Shown here: one piece after another, positions 28,867-38,351 of the stretch
How the letters are laid out: the number at the start of each line of letters is the position of its first letter
How positions within the stretch are numbered: the stretch's first letter is position 1
Assembly (NCBI GenBank): GCA_022448265.1
Contig: JAKVCC010000007.1
Span: forward strand, 30,791 to 94,790
Source of the DNA: Pirellulales bacterium
Lineage (GTDB): Bacteria > Planctomycetota > Planctomycetia > Pirellulales > Lacipirellulaceae
DNA length: 64,000 bases
Reading direction: 5' to 3'
Translations under genes and position numbers: made by a program
Notes under the pieces: generated by a model
Seen by the model: only the letters and a program-made list of their open reading frames with translations
The model's database searches: none
What the model was told of the DNA's origin: nothing

Positions 28867-29577
28867 CTATTTATTCAACTCCAGCTCCAGCAGTTTAATG
28901 TTCTTATACCAAACTTTGTGACCGTGATCTTGAAACCCTAGCAGGCCTTTGCGAGCGAAGTCTCTTACTGCGCGCGGTCCGTCACTGAGTTTGTACTTAT
29001 GCTTCGTGCCATCAGGGCAGATCCCTGGTCGGTCGAAATTGTCGCAATTCATTGCAACTACCAGATCACCGTTTATTTTGACGTCAATGTTGGGACCGTG
29101 ACACCTGAGTTCGACCGTGTTCCACTGGCCGGTTGCCTTGCCGGCATTCCTGGTAGTGGCCGCAAGATCGTAAATCGCGCCGAACTGGTGCTTGCCAACT
29201 TTTGTGCCGCCCATCACCTGAACCTCGAAACCCGTGTGTACAGGATTGTTGGGGTCTTCGACACGGAAGAAGATGCCAGAATTGCAGTGAGGGTCTTCCC
29301 AGAGGACATCGCATTTCAGGACAAAATTTTCGAAATGGCGCTCGTGTAGAACAAGGTAACCACCCGACTTGTAGGGAACAATCGCCCCATCTTCCACCGG
29401 CGCCGCGATCGGCTTACCGTTATTGCACCTCCAGCCCGTCAGATCCTCGCCATTAAACAGCAGCAGCCAACCGGCCATTTTTTCGTTGTCGGAAAGTTCG
29501 TTGTCACGGGCTACGGCTGACAAGGCCAGACTTAGCACGGCGACAATCGCGGTGACCAACTGTAGACTTCGAACCAT
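28867..29577 (-). CDS. DUF1080 (3-keto-disaccharide hydrolase-like) protein, secreted
   Basis: A 236-residue protein: signal peptide (to about residue 23, ALSAVA) and one DUF1080 domain, a concanavalin-like jelly roll recognised by GWLLLFNGEDLTGWRC, NFVLKCDVLWEDPHCNSGIFFRV and GLLGFQDHGHKVWYKNIKLLEL. Some members hydrolyse 3-keto-glycosides; binding of sugars is the general expectation. ATG at 29577 is chosen because GGGAGG lies five bases upstream. It is divergent from the PSD1/DUF1501 pair that follows. Confidence 0.9.
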   Translation of the reverse strand: MVRSLQLVTAIVAVLSLALSAVARDNELSDNEKMAGWLLLFNGEDLTGWRCNNGKPIAAPVEDGAIVPYKSGGYLVLHERHFENFVLKCDVLWEDPHCNSGIFFRVEDPNNPVHTGFEVQVMGGTKVGKHQFGAIYDLAATTRNAGKATGQWNTVELRCHGPNIDVKINGDLVVAMNCDNFDRPGICPDGTKHKYKLSDGPRAVRDFARKGLLGFQDHGHKVWYKNIKLLELELNK

Positions 29578-30002
29578 GAGAACCTCCCGCTGGTAATTGG
29601 AATAAACAAACGGATATTGTAGCACCCCAAGCATATCCGCTTCCGCTCGCGTAAATTGTCTCGTATGCGCTGAAATTTTTCATCAGTCCGCCTGGCAACT
29701 GAGTCCAGACACGGCTATTCCAGTCGTCAAGCATGCCATATGCAATTGTGATGGATTATAATACTTACACCGTGTAAAATGACAATTCCATAACAAAATA
29801 CAACTGCGTTTCGCCTGCCGCTGATGAGGACTTTCAGTCCTGACATCTAAAGCCGTTTTAGCAACCGCTTTTAGTCAACCTTTGACATTGCAACCGCCTA
29901 TTGTTCCTTGATGCAATGCTAGATGAACTGACGTAGTCGGCGCAGTTCTTCCAGCGATCTTCAGGCAAACAAATTTTTCTCGTTACAAATCCATAATCAA
30001 CT
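29578..30002. promoter_or_regulatory. Divergent control region, 0.42 kb
   Basis: A/T-rich near 29750-29810 with a TATAAT-like word (ATTATAATAC at 29756) between the DUF1080 gene and the first PSD1 gene. Probably holds both promoters; no operator could be defined. Confidence 0.35.
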
Positions 30003-32387
30003 ATGCAACACCGATTTGCACGACTGCTTATCCTCAGCGGGTCAACCCTCCTCGGGTCGGCTTTCTCCGTACCGGGTGCGGAGGTGAAACAGGAAAACGC
30101 CGTTTTTTTTGAAAAACATATCCGGCCTATCCTCGTCGAGCACTGTTATGAGTGCCACTCTGAGCAGGCCGGCAAGCGTAAGGGCGGACTCTTGCTGGAT
30201 CGCAAGGCCGGCTGGGAAACGGGCGGCGACTCAGGCCCAGCTATCGTGCCAGGCGATGCGGCAGACAGCCTGCTGATCGAAAGCGTGCACTACGAAGCCT
30301 ATGAAATGCCGCCCGAGGGAAAACTGCCTGACAAAACTATCGCTCTCCTAGAGGAATGGGTTCGTCGCGGCGCGTTCGACCCGCGCTTAGCCCCCGGCCC
30401 AGCGGCCAGGGAAGAAATCGACATTGAAGCGGGACGCCAGTTCTGGTGCTTTCAGCCGGTGACCAGACCAACGATCCCTGTAGTGACGGACAAGGCCTGG
30501 CCGCTGGGCGACATCGATCACCTCATCCTTGCCAAACTGGAGGACGCTGAGATCACGCCGGCCCCAGACGCAAATCGTGAAGCGATCCTACGCCGAGTTA
30601 CGCTCGCCCTAACCGGGCTCCCTCCAACCGTTGCCGAGCAGGACGCCTTTCTTGCAGATCAGTCGCCTGGCGCATTTGAAAGAGTCGTCGACTACCTGCT
30701 CGAGTCCGACGCCTTTGCCGAGTGCTGGGCACGGCATTGGCTCGACATCATACGCTATGCCGACTCTGTTGGAGGTGGCGGTAGCCAGGTTCTGAAGGAT
30801 TCCTGGCGATTGCGCGACTACGTCATCGACTCCTTTCGGAGGGATAAGCCGCTCAACAAAATGATCCGCGAACATATCGCCGGGGATCTCCTGCCGTTTT
30901 CGAGCTACCGGGAGCAAGTTGAGCAGCTCACGGCGACCGGTTTCCTCGTCCTCGGACCACATAACTATGGAGGGCAGGACAAGGATCTAATCGCCCTGGA
31001 CATTGCCGATGAGCAAATTGACACGATCGGCAAGGCCTTTCTCGGCATGACAATCGGCTGCGCGCGATGCCACGATCACAAGTTCGATCCCATTCCGACC
31101 AGCGACTATTATGCGCTCGCCGGAATTTTTTTAAGCACCAAATCGGTCTCCAACAAACACTTTTCTTCGTGGTTCACTCGCACCTACCCCATGTCTCCCG
31201 AACAGAAAGCGGAGCTGGACGCAGGCAGGGCCAAAGACAAGGCCAAAATAGTCTCATTGACCAACCACGTCGCCGAGTTGAAGAAGCGAATTAAAGCGGT
31301 GGACAAGAAGGCGAATCCCGCAGCCGGGGCGTCGCTCAGGACCGAGTTGCAGGAGAAGCAGGTCAGTCTTAAGGGGTTGCAGAAGAAGAAACCGCCTAAG
31401 CAACCGACGATCATGTGCGTAGGAGAGGTCGATGAGCCCAAGGACACGCCGATTCGTGTGCGTGGCCAGCCGAGAAATATCGGCGAGACCGTTTCGCGCG
31501 GCTTTCTTCAAGTCGCGATGTCGCCAGACAAGCCTGCCCCGAAACTTGACGAAGGCAGTGGGCGATTGGAATTGGCGCATTGGATTGCCAGCGATGAAAA
31601 TCCACTTACCGCTCGCGTGCTCGCCAACCGCATTTGGCAGCACCTGTTGGGCCACGGCATTGTTCGATCCTCAGACAACTTCGGTAACAGCGGCAATCTG
31701 CCCACCCATCCCGAATTGCTCGATTACCTAGCTGTGCGGTTGATCCAAAACGGCTGGTCCACCCGCCAGCTCGTGCGGGAGATTGTCCTCTCCCGAACGT
31801 GGCGCATGGCCAGCGAAGGAGGTGATCCCGATGGCGACAGGCTCGACATAGAAAACGAGTTGCTGTGGCGCGCCCACAAGCGCCGCCTCAACGCCGAAGC
31901 CCTGCGGGACTCAATACTGATGCTTTCTGGAACACTCGACTCGGACTCGGAGAAAGGCGGGCCCAGCCTGCCGCCCGGTTTAAAATCCGCGATCGATTTT
32001 GAATTCACGTCCATGAAGCGAAGTATCTACATTCCCGTCTTCCGCAACCGGCTGTACGAAATCTTCGGCACCTTCGACTTCGCCAACCCCAACTTTGTAG
32101 TCAGCAAACGGTTCGAAAGCACCATCCCCACGCAGTCGCTCTACCTCATGAACAGCCCTTTCATACACCATCAGGCGCAGGTGGCCGCTCAGCAATTCCT
32201 TGAAAAACCGGCCGATACCGCAGCCGCCACACGATGGACCTACCGCCACATCCTTTGCCGCAGCCCGAGCGATGAGGAAATGGCCCTGACACATGAGTTC
32301 CTGGAGTCCGAAGACTTTTCCAGTGAAGCCTGGGCTAGCCTGATTCAGAGTTTGTATAGCTGCGTCGATTTTCAATATATTCACTAA
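30003..32387 (+). CDS. PSD1 cytochrome c, DUF1549/DUF1553 protein
   Basis: A 794-residue exported protein. After a signal peptide comes a PSD1 cytochrome c domain with CYECH (Cys48, Cys51, His52), then DUF1549 (about residues 165-370) ending with the family landmark GCARCHDHKFDPIPTSDYY, a charged coiled-coil stretch (about 400-450), and DUF1553 (about 510-760) with LANRIWQHLLGHGIVRSSD and TQSLYLMNSP. Function is not established; in planctomycetes the gene is almost always next to a DUF1501 gene, as here (11 bases downstream). The pair is thought to act outside the cytoplasm in polysaccharide use, but that is inference. Confidence 0.92.
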   Translation: MQHRFARLLILSGSTLLGSAFSVPGAEVKQENAVFFEKHIRPILVEHCYECHSEQAGKRKGGLLLDRKAGWETGGDSGPAIVPGDAADSLLIESVHYEAYEMPPEGKLPDKTIALLEEWVRRGAFDPRLAPGPAAREEIDIEAGRQFWCFQPVTRPTIPVVTDKAWPLGDIDHLILAKLEDAEITPAPDANREAILRRVTLALTGLPPTVAEQDAFLADQSPGAFERVVDYLLESDAFAECWARHWLDIIRYADSVGGGGSQVLKDSWRLRDYVIDSFRRDKPLNKMIREHIAGDLLPFSSYREQVEQLTATGFLVLGPHNYGGQDKDLIALDIADEQIDTIGKAFLGMTIGCARCHDHKFDPIPTSDYYALAGIFLSTKSVSNKHFSSWFTRTYPMSPEQKAELDAGRAKDKAKIVSLTNHVAELKKRIKAVDKKANPAAGASLRTELQEKQVSLKGLQKKKPPKQPTIMCVGEVDEPKDTPIRVRGQPRNIGETVSRGFLQVAMSPDKPAPKLDEGSGRLELAHWIASDENPLTARVLANRIWQHLLGHGIVRSSDNFGNSGNLPTHPELLDYLAVRLIQNGWSTRQLVREIVLSRTWRMASEGGDPDGDRLDIENELLWRAHKRRLNAEALRDSILMLSGTLDSDSEKGGPSLPPGLKSAIDFEFTSMKRSIYIPVFRNRLYEIFGTFDFANPNFVVSKRFESTIPTQSLYLMNSPFIHHQAQVAAQQFLEKPADTAAATRWTYRHILCRSPSDEEMALTHEFLESEDFSSEAWASLIQSLYSCVDFQYIH

Positions 32388-32398
32388 GGACTACCGTT

Positions 32399-33787
32399 GT
32401 GACTAACCGCTTCAGATTTTCACGCCGCCAGCTTTTGAAGACTGCCGCTTGTGGCTTCGGTCACGTGGCCTTTGCCGGCATTGCCAATGCCACTTCTAAG
32501 AATCCGTTGGCTCCGAAACCGGCCATGTACGGGGCAAGGGCCAAGCGCGTGATTTTTCTTTTTATGCAGGGCGGTCCCAGTCAGATAGACACTTTTGACC
32601 ACAAGCCTGAACTGGTCAAGTGGGACGGGAAAATGACAGATTTCGCGCATCGCGGCAACAACAAGCCTATGAAGGTGCTGAAGCACATGTGGGACTTCCG
32701 GCGTCACGGCCAGTGCGGCCAAACGGTTTCCAGTCTATTTCCTGAAATAGCCAAACACGTCGACGACATTTGCTTCCTCCAGGGCATGCACACCGAAGGC
32801 GTCGCCCATGGCCCGGCGACACTCTTCCTGCACACGGGTGCGACAAACCTCGTGCGTCCATCGATGGGCGCGTGGATCAGCTATGGACTGGGTAGTGAGA
32901 ACGAGAACCTGCCTGCTTTCGTCACCGTGAATCCGCCGGCAAACAAAGGGGGTCCGCGACACTACAACAATGCTTTCCTGCCCCCCATCCACCAGGGCAC
33001 TGTCCTGGGGCAACCAGGCAACCGCAATGCCGTGCCCAAGCTGGCCAACCTGGAAAGCCTCCTCTCCGCCGAGGCCAGTCAGAAGCAACACGAATTCCTC
33101 CAACGACTTAACCACATTCAAGCCGGTCCCCAACCCGACACCGCAGTGGAGGGTGCGATCAATTCGCTCGAGATGGCTTGGCGCATGCAGAACCACACCA
33201 GCGAGCTGGTTGAGCTGAGCCGCGAAACGAAGGCGACCATGGATCTCTACGGAATCAACCAGAAACCGACCGACGCTTTTGGTCGTCAGTGCCTAGTAGC
33301 GCGCCAGCTGGCCGAATCTGGAGTGCGTTATATCCAAATCAGCCACAGCGATAATAGCGCCGCGCCTGTCTGGGACCAGCACAGTAACATGCCCAAGCAT
33401 GAGGAATTGGCCATGGAGGTCGACAAGCCCATCTCCGGTCTGCTTTACGACCTAAAGCAGCGCGGCCTCCTAGAAGACACTCTGGTATGGTGGGGCGCCG
33501 AATTTGGCCGCACTCCGTTCTCGCAAGGAAAGGATGGCCGCGATCACAACCCTAAGGGTTTCACGACTTGGCTGGCCGGTGGAGGCGTGAAGCAAGGATT
33601 TTCTCATGGTGCAACTGACGATCTAGGTTTCCAGGCTATCGAGGGCAAGGTCCACATGCACGATCTGCATGCCACGATCTTGCACCTGCTCGGCATCGAT
33701 CACGAGAAACTTACCTACCGATATGCGGGCCGTGATTTTCGTCTCACCGACGTGGCCGGAAACGTCGTCAAAGAAATTCTTGCCTAG
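32399..33787 (+). CDS. DUF1501 protein, Tat-exported
   Basis: A 462-residue alkaline-phosphatase-fold protein of the DUF1501 family. GTG start with AAGGA eight bases upstream. The N-terminus is a Tat signal (SRRQLLKTAACGFG). Family landmarks: FMQGGPSQIDTFDHKP, the WWGAEFGRTP motif and GRDHNPKGFTTWLAGGGVK. It partners the PSD1 gene immediately upstream, presumably in one transcript. A second, independent PSD1/DUF1501 pair lies at 36.7-41.3 kb on the other strand. Confidence 0.93.
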   Translation: MTNRFRFSRRQLLKTAACGFGHVAFAGIANATSKNPLAPKPAMYGARAKRVIFLFMQGGPSQIDTFDHKPELVKWDGKMTDFAHRGNNKPMKVLKHMWDFRRHGQCGQTVSSLFPEIAKHVDDICFLQGMHTEGVAHGPATLFLHTGATNLVRPSMGAWISYGLGSENENLPAFVTVNPPANKGGPRHYNNAFLPPIHQGTVLGQPGNRNAVPKLANLESLLSAEASQKQHEFLQRLNHIQAGPQPDTAVEGAINSLEMAWRMQNHTSELVELSRETKATMDLYGINQKPTDAFGRQCLVARQLAESGVRYIQISHSDNSAAPVWDQHSNMPKHEELAMEVDKPISGLLYDLKQRGLLEDTLVWWGAEFGRTPFSQGKDGRDHNPKGFTTWLAGGGVKQGFSHGATDDLGFQAIEGKVHMHDLHATILHLLGIDHEKLTYRYAGRDFRLTDVAGNVVKEILA

Positions 33788-33810
33788 CCCAAATATATCC
33801 ATAGGCTCGA

Positions 33811-33890
33811 ACCCATTTCAAAACTACAGTTGGTGGCAAGGTCCCCGAGAAGCGTGACCCCAAACTAGGTTTTGAAACTCGCTCTGGTAC
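33811..33890 (+). repeat. Dispersed intergenic repeat (copy 3 of 3)
   Basis: The best-preserved copy: TTTCAAAAC at 33816-33824 and its exact inverted complement GTTTTGAAA at 33869-33877 frame a 44-base spacer. It lies between the DUF1501 and lactonase genes. It aligns without gaps to 22001-22080. Confidence 0.75.
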
Positions 33891-34033
33891 GAATGCCTCT
33901 TGCCCAGCACCCTGCCTAGCTAGATGATGCAGGGAATCTTTATTGAACCGTCGCACAAGGGACTCGACATATTGATGGCAAATGGTGTAAACGAATCGTG
34001 CCAATAGTACTCTTACTTGCGATTGGAGATAAA

Positions 34034-35182
34034 ATGGTAGCTAAGTTGATGGGATGCAGATTTCCAATCGCCCTCGGTGCGATGTTGTGCGCCAGTCCTG
34101 GCGCCCGTGCGGACGATCCGCTTGTGTTCATTGCGGCCTTCGCTGCTGGCGAAAGAGGCGCGATTCATGCGTATCATTTTGACCTTTCGACCGGGCATCT
34201 AAAGCCCACCCACAAGACCTCTGATGTGGAGCATCCATTCTTCTTAGCACTCTCACCGAACAACAATTTTTTGTACTCGACCCACGCGAAGCGTTCTGGT
34301 GGGACAAAGAACGAACATGTAGCTGCCTTCGAGATCGTTGGTGCTACGGGCCAGCTAAAACTGCTAAATCGACAGTCGTCTCTTGGGCGGTCTGTGTGTT
34401 ATGTCGATATTGATGCGTCCGGAAAGACGGTTTTGGTTGCCAATTATTTGACCGGAAGCGTGGCATCGTTTCCCGTGCGCGAGGATGGATCGCTCGGTGA
34501 AGCGGCAAGTTTTGTTCAGCACGAGGGATCTAGTGTCGACCCAGCACGGCAAGAGGGCCCTCACGCGCATTGCATCGTCGTCAGTCCCGACAACCAATTT
34601 GCCTACGCCGCAGATCTGGGACTCGACCAAGTGATCGGCTATCGTCTCGACAGTCCAACATCAAAAATTTCTGCCTGTGAGCAGCCGTTCGCCAAATCGC
34701 TCCCCGGGGCTGGACCACGTCATTTGACATTTCATCCCAATGGCAAACATGTTTATGTGATCAACGAAATGGCCGACTCGGTCACAATGTTTGACTACAA
34801 TTCAAAATCCGGTGTGTTAACCAGCCGGCAAACTATCTCCACGCTACCGACAGACTTCGATGGCAGCAAGAATCACTGTGCCGACTTGAAGATCACCCCC
34901 GACGGCCGGTACTTGTACGGCACCAACCGAGGGCACGACAGTATTGCCGCCTACAGAATTGGCGACGACGGCTACCTGACTTTGCTGGGAATTGAACCAA
35001 GCCTAGGCCGCCAACCACAGAATTTAGCGATCGCACCGGGTGGTGAGTTGCTCCTTTGTGCGAACATGTCGGGCAACAACGTTGTCGTTTTCCGGATCGA
35101 CACAAAAACCGGTGGCCTGAAAAGTGTCGGCAATCCAATCGAGATACCAAGTCCTGTGTGCATCATATTCCGTTCGACTTGA
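34034..35182 (+). CDS. Exported lactonase, seven-bladed beta-propeller (YbhE/Pgl type)
   Basis: A 382-residue protein of the 6-phosphogluconolactonase/lactonase family. ATG at 34034 has GGAG five bases upstream and yields a signal peptide (to ARAD). Repeated blade sequences of the SPDNQFAYAADLG, FHPNGKHVYVINE and TPDGRYLYGTNRG kind are evident, as are GPHAHCIVVSPD and GAGPRHLTFHPNG, the conserved residues of the family active site. Because it is exported it more likely opens sugar lactones outside the cytoplasm than acting in the pentose pathway. It may share a transcript with the PSD1/DUF1501 pair, separated by 246 bases with a repeat. Confidence 0.9.
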   Translation: MVAKLMGCRFPIALGAMLCASPGARADDPLVFIAAFAAGERGAIHAYHFDLSTGHLKPTHKTSDVEHPFFLALSPNNNFLYSTHAKRSGGTKNEHVAAFEIVGATGQLKLLNRQSSLGRSVCYVDIDASGKTVLVANYLTGSVASFPVREDGSLGEAASFVQHEGSSVDPARQEGPHAHCIVVSPDNQFAYAADLGLDQVIGYRLDSPTSKISACEQPFAKSLPGAGPRHLTFHPNGKHVYVINEMADSVTMFDYNSKSGVLTSRQTISTLPTDFDGSKNHCADLKITPDGRYLYGTNRGHDSIAAYRIGDDGYLTLLGIEPSLGRQPQNLAIAPGGELLLCANMSGNNVVVFRIDTKTGGLKSVGNPIEIPSPVCIIFRST

Positions 35183-35460
35183 ACCAACAAACATGAATGC
35201 CTCTAAGGGATGCCATTAGAGTACACCCTTTGTCTAGGGTTTTCTAAACCCATGGGCTATTAGGAAGTTGTGTCTATTCGCAATCCGAAAACTTTATGGG
35301 TGTCCCTTTCGTTCCAAAAGGGTTATTAGTTGTACGAACCTCGCTTAGCGTGTTGTGGTCTGTTTGATCGAGTGTTGACTGGTTCGGTGGAAACGATGGT
35401 GACTGCCGAGTGTTGCAGGCTGGCAAAGCACACGTTGTTGGAATGATGAAATAGAATCCT

Positions 35461-36699
35461 ATGACTCGAAGCGATTCCATTCCGTCTGACCGACTTGCGA
35501 CCCCGGCCCGCACCGCTTCGGCCGCACTGGCGGCTATTCTGCTCGCCCATTTTGCGGTCGACGCTATGTGGGCCTTCGTCCCTTCGACGCTGGGGATGCT
35601 TGAGGCGCGTCTCGGATTGACCAGCCAGCAAACGGCATGGCTCTTAGGGCTCGGCTCGTTCTTTTCAGGGATTGCTCAGCCCGTATGTGCGGTAGTCAGC
35701 GACGTGATGCGTACACGGCGACTAGCCGCGATCGGGCTGGGATTGGCGGCCTGCGGAGTTGGCTGCATTGGGCTCGCCCAGGGGATGGCCTCGTTGACCA
35801 TGGTCTATATTCTGGGCGCAGTCGGTGTCGGCATGTTTCATCCAGTCGGCGCTGCCACCATGGGGCACTTGCAGCAACACCGAAGAACCTCAGCGGTCAG
35901 CTTGTTTTTCGTGGTGGGCATGGCCGGCGGAATTCTGGGTGCGTTTAGCTGGCCGCGATTGGTTTCCATGGAATACGGGTTTCAACTGTTGCCGCTGGCC
36001 TTTCTTCCGATCGTCGCCTTGGCCTTAGTGCTTCACCGATTGATCCGCCCGCTTGGGCACGTGCAAACGCACGCATGTGTCGATCTGGGGCAGGCGTCGC
36101 CTGACAATAATTGGCCCATGGTGTGGATTCTATTCGCGAGTGCATCACTGCGGTTCTCGTTCAACATGGCGCTGCTCTACCTTTACGTGCGATGGCTTCA
36201 GGGCCTGACCGCGGTCGTCCATTCCAATTGGACTCAAGAGCAAATCGCCACCGCATCGGCTCCCCAAGTGGGAAACTTCAACGCCGCGACCTTGATTGGC
36301 ATGGCGGCTGGCGGACTGCTGGCTGGTGCATTCGTCCGATCGGGCCACGAAAAATGGCCCATGGTCTGTGTCCCAATTCTGTTTGCACCGCTAGTCGTAC
36401 TTATTCCTAATTCGCCAATCACTGGGGCCTACGTGCTGGCAGTCGTCGTCGGCATCGGTTTCGCCTCAATGATTCCCGTAAGCATCGCCCTGGCACAGCA
36501 ATGTCTGCCCCACCAACCAAATCTTGCGTCGAGCCTGATGATGGGCGCTGCCTGGGTAGTTGCCACGCTGGGGCCCACCTGTGCCGAATTTTGCATCGCC
36601 CACTACGGCCTGCAAACAACGTTCAACCTCACAGCTCTGACCCTAGCCGCATCCGGCCTAGTCTGCCTACCATTGCCCAACGCAAAATTGGGGACCTAA
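35461..36699 (+). CDS. MFS transporter, fosmidomycin-resistance-like
   Basis: A 412-residue major facilitator with about twelve membrane helices. The first helices (AILLAHFAVDAMWAFVPSTL, then GLTSQQTAWLLGLGSFFSGIAQP) and GAVGVGMFHPVGAATMGHL resemble the Fsr (fosmidomycin resistance) group. The substrate is unknown; the name reflects similarity only. A spacer of 278 bases with two weak hairpins precedes it. It converges with the second DUF1501 gene. Confidence 0.88.
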   Translation: MTRSDSIPSDRLATPARTASAALAAILLAHFAVDAMWAFVPSTLGMLEARLGLTSQQTAWLLGLGSFFSGIAQPVCAVVSDVMRTRRLAAIGLGLAACGVGCIGLAQGMASLTMVYILGAVGVGMFHPVGAATMGHLQQHRRTSAVSLFFVVGMAGGILGAFSWPRLVSMEYGFQLLPLAFLPIVALALVLHRLIRPLGHVQTHACVDLGQASPDNNWPMVWILFASASLRFSFNMALLYLYVRWLQGLTAVVHSNWTQEQIATASAPQVGNFNAATLIGMAAGGLLAGAFVRSGHEKWPMVCVPILFAPLVVLIPNSPITGAYVLAVVVGIGFASMIPVSIALAQQCLPHQPNLASSLMMGAAWVVATLGPTCAEFCIAHYGLQTTFNLTALTLAASGLVCLPLPNAKLGT

Positions 36700-36728
36700 C
36701 CACAAGCTGGAGAGAGGACAATACACCA

Positions 36729-38261
36729 TCACGCCAGCAGCGGGTGAATCACATGCCCGTGCACGTCGGTCAGCCGCCGATCGAAACCGTTGTAGTAGTA
36801 GGTGAGCTGCTCGTGGCTAAACCCAAGGATATGCAGCACAGTCGCATAAAAATCCCACACAGAGCTTGGGTTTTCTTCGGCCCGCCTCCCAAACTCGTCG
36901 GTCGTGCCGTAGCTGGTACCCCCCTTGACCCCCGCGCCCATCATCCAGCAGGTGAACCCATCCGGATTGTGGTCCCGACCCGTCGTTTCGGCCTGATGCG
37001 TGGGCATACGACCGAATTCAGTCGTCCAAAGCACCAGAGTGTCTTCGAGCAGTCCCCGCTGCTTCAGATCGGTCAGCAGCGCTGCGGTCGGCTGATCAAA
37101 CACTGGGCAATGCCGCTCGTAATCAGATACCAGCGTCCGGTGCGCATCCCAATTCAGCAGTCCGTCGACCCCCGAAGCGCGCGACGCACAATAAAGATTG
37201 ACGTAGCGGACACCCTTCTCGAGCAGCCGCCGGGCCAGCAAACAGTTCCGGGCGTAGGCGGCTTTCAGCGGATTGGCATCTTCGGTCCCATACAGATGCA
37301 GTGTGGCCGGCGTTTCGCCGGACATATTCGTAACTTCCGGAGCAGACAACTGCATGCGCGCGGCCAGCCGATAGGATTCCATACGCGCTTGGAGTTCCGA
37401 ATCGCCCGGATGCTGCGCGGCATGGTGCTGGTTGAGCAATTCTAGCAATTGGCGCGTATCCGCTTCCTCTTCGGCCGACACCTGCGAGGGCAAATGCAGG
37501 TTGCGAATCGGCTGCTGCGCATTCATGCCAATGGCCTGGTGCTGAGCCGGCAGGAAACCGTTGCTCCAATTAGCCTTGCCATTGGGCGGTTCGCCGCGAA
37601 TATCCGGAATCGTCACGTAGGTGGGCAGAGTATCGTTCGCGCTGCCCAAGGCATAGCTGACCCAGGCACCCGCACTGGGAAACCCTTCGGTGACGTGTCC
37701 CGTATTCATGAACACACACCCGGGACCATGCGTGTTTGTCTTGGAAGTCATCGAATGAACAAAGGCGATGTCATCGACGTGCTGCGCCATGTGCGGCAAC
37801 ATGGTAGAAATCTTGTGGCCGCTTTCGCCGCAAGCAGCAAAGGGCCAAGGGCTCCTCATTAAGTTGCCGCTTCTTCCCTGAAAACTTAAAAAGTTTTCCT
37901 CTCCAGGCAAAGGCTGGCCGTGATACTTGTCGAGCGAAGGCTTGTGCTCCCACAAGTCCATATGCGACGCGCCGCCGGGACAAAAAATCTGCAGCACACG
38001 CTGCGCTCGCGGAGCAAATTGCAATTTTCCATTACCCAGTTGCCGCGGTGCACGCGATTCCAAAGCGACTTTGTCGTGTTCGCTAGCCAGTAAATCTCTG
38101 CCAAGCAGGCTGGCCAGGGAAATCCCCAACAGCCCGGTATGGGCGTCGCCAAGAAACCCGCGCCGGGACAACAGTGCCCGGTGCAACGAGTCAGTGACAT
38201 TGTTTTTGGCAGGATTGGGCATCAGAGAATTGTTTGTTTGAGTTGCCTGGTGCTTCGTCAA
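36729..38261 (-). CDS. DUF1501 protein, Tat-exported (second copy)
   Basis: A 510-residue member of the same family as the gene at 32399, but clearly divergent. The Tat motif SRRGFLG lies at about residue 33, so the export signal is long; a start at MPNPAK (residue 14) is possible. Landmarks: FCPGGASHMDLWEHKP, LWTTEFGRMPTHQAE and GRDHNPDGFTCWMMGAGVK. It is downstream of its PSD1 partner (91 bases apart), in the reverse orientation to the first pair. Confidence 0.93.
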   Translation of the reverse strand: MTKHQATQTNNSLMPNPAKNNVTDSLHRALLSRRGFLGDAHTGLLGISLASLLGRDLLASEHDKVALESRAPRQLGNGKLQFAPRAQRVLQIFCPGGASHMDLWEHKPSLDKYHGQPLPGEENFLSFQGRSGNLMRSPWPFAACGESGHKISTMLPHMAQHVDDIAFVHSMTSKTNTHGPGCVFMNTGHVTEGFPSAGAWVSYALGSANDTLPTYVTIPDIRGEPPNGKANWSNGFLPAQHQAIGMNAQQPIRNLHLPSQVSAEEEADTRQLLELLNQHHAAQHPGDSELQARMESYRLAARMQLSAPEVTNMSGETPATLHLYGTEDANPLKAAYARNCLLARRLLEKGVRYVNLYCASRASGVDGLLNWDAHRTLVSDYERHCPVFDQPTAALLTDLKQRGLLEDTLVLWTTEFGRMPTHQAETTGRDHNPDGFTCWMMGAGVKGGTSYGTTDEFGRRAEENPSSVWDFYATVLHILGFSHEQLTYYYNGFDRRLTDVHGHVIHPLLA

Positions 38262-38351
38262 ACTAATCTTTTTGGGTCGCGTTCCCCCTCAGCTCTTAAC
38301 TTGCCGAAGGGTACTGCGATCGCTGCCCAAAAAGTCCGGCTTGATCCGACT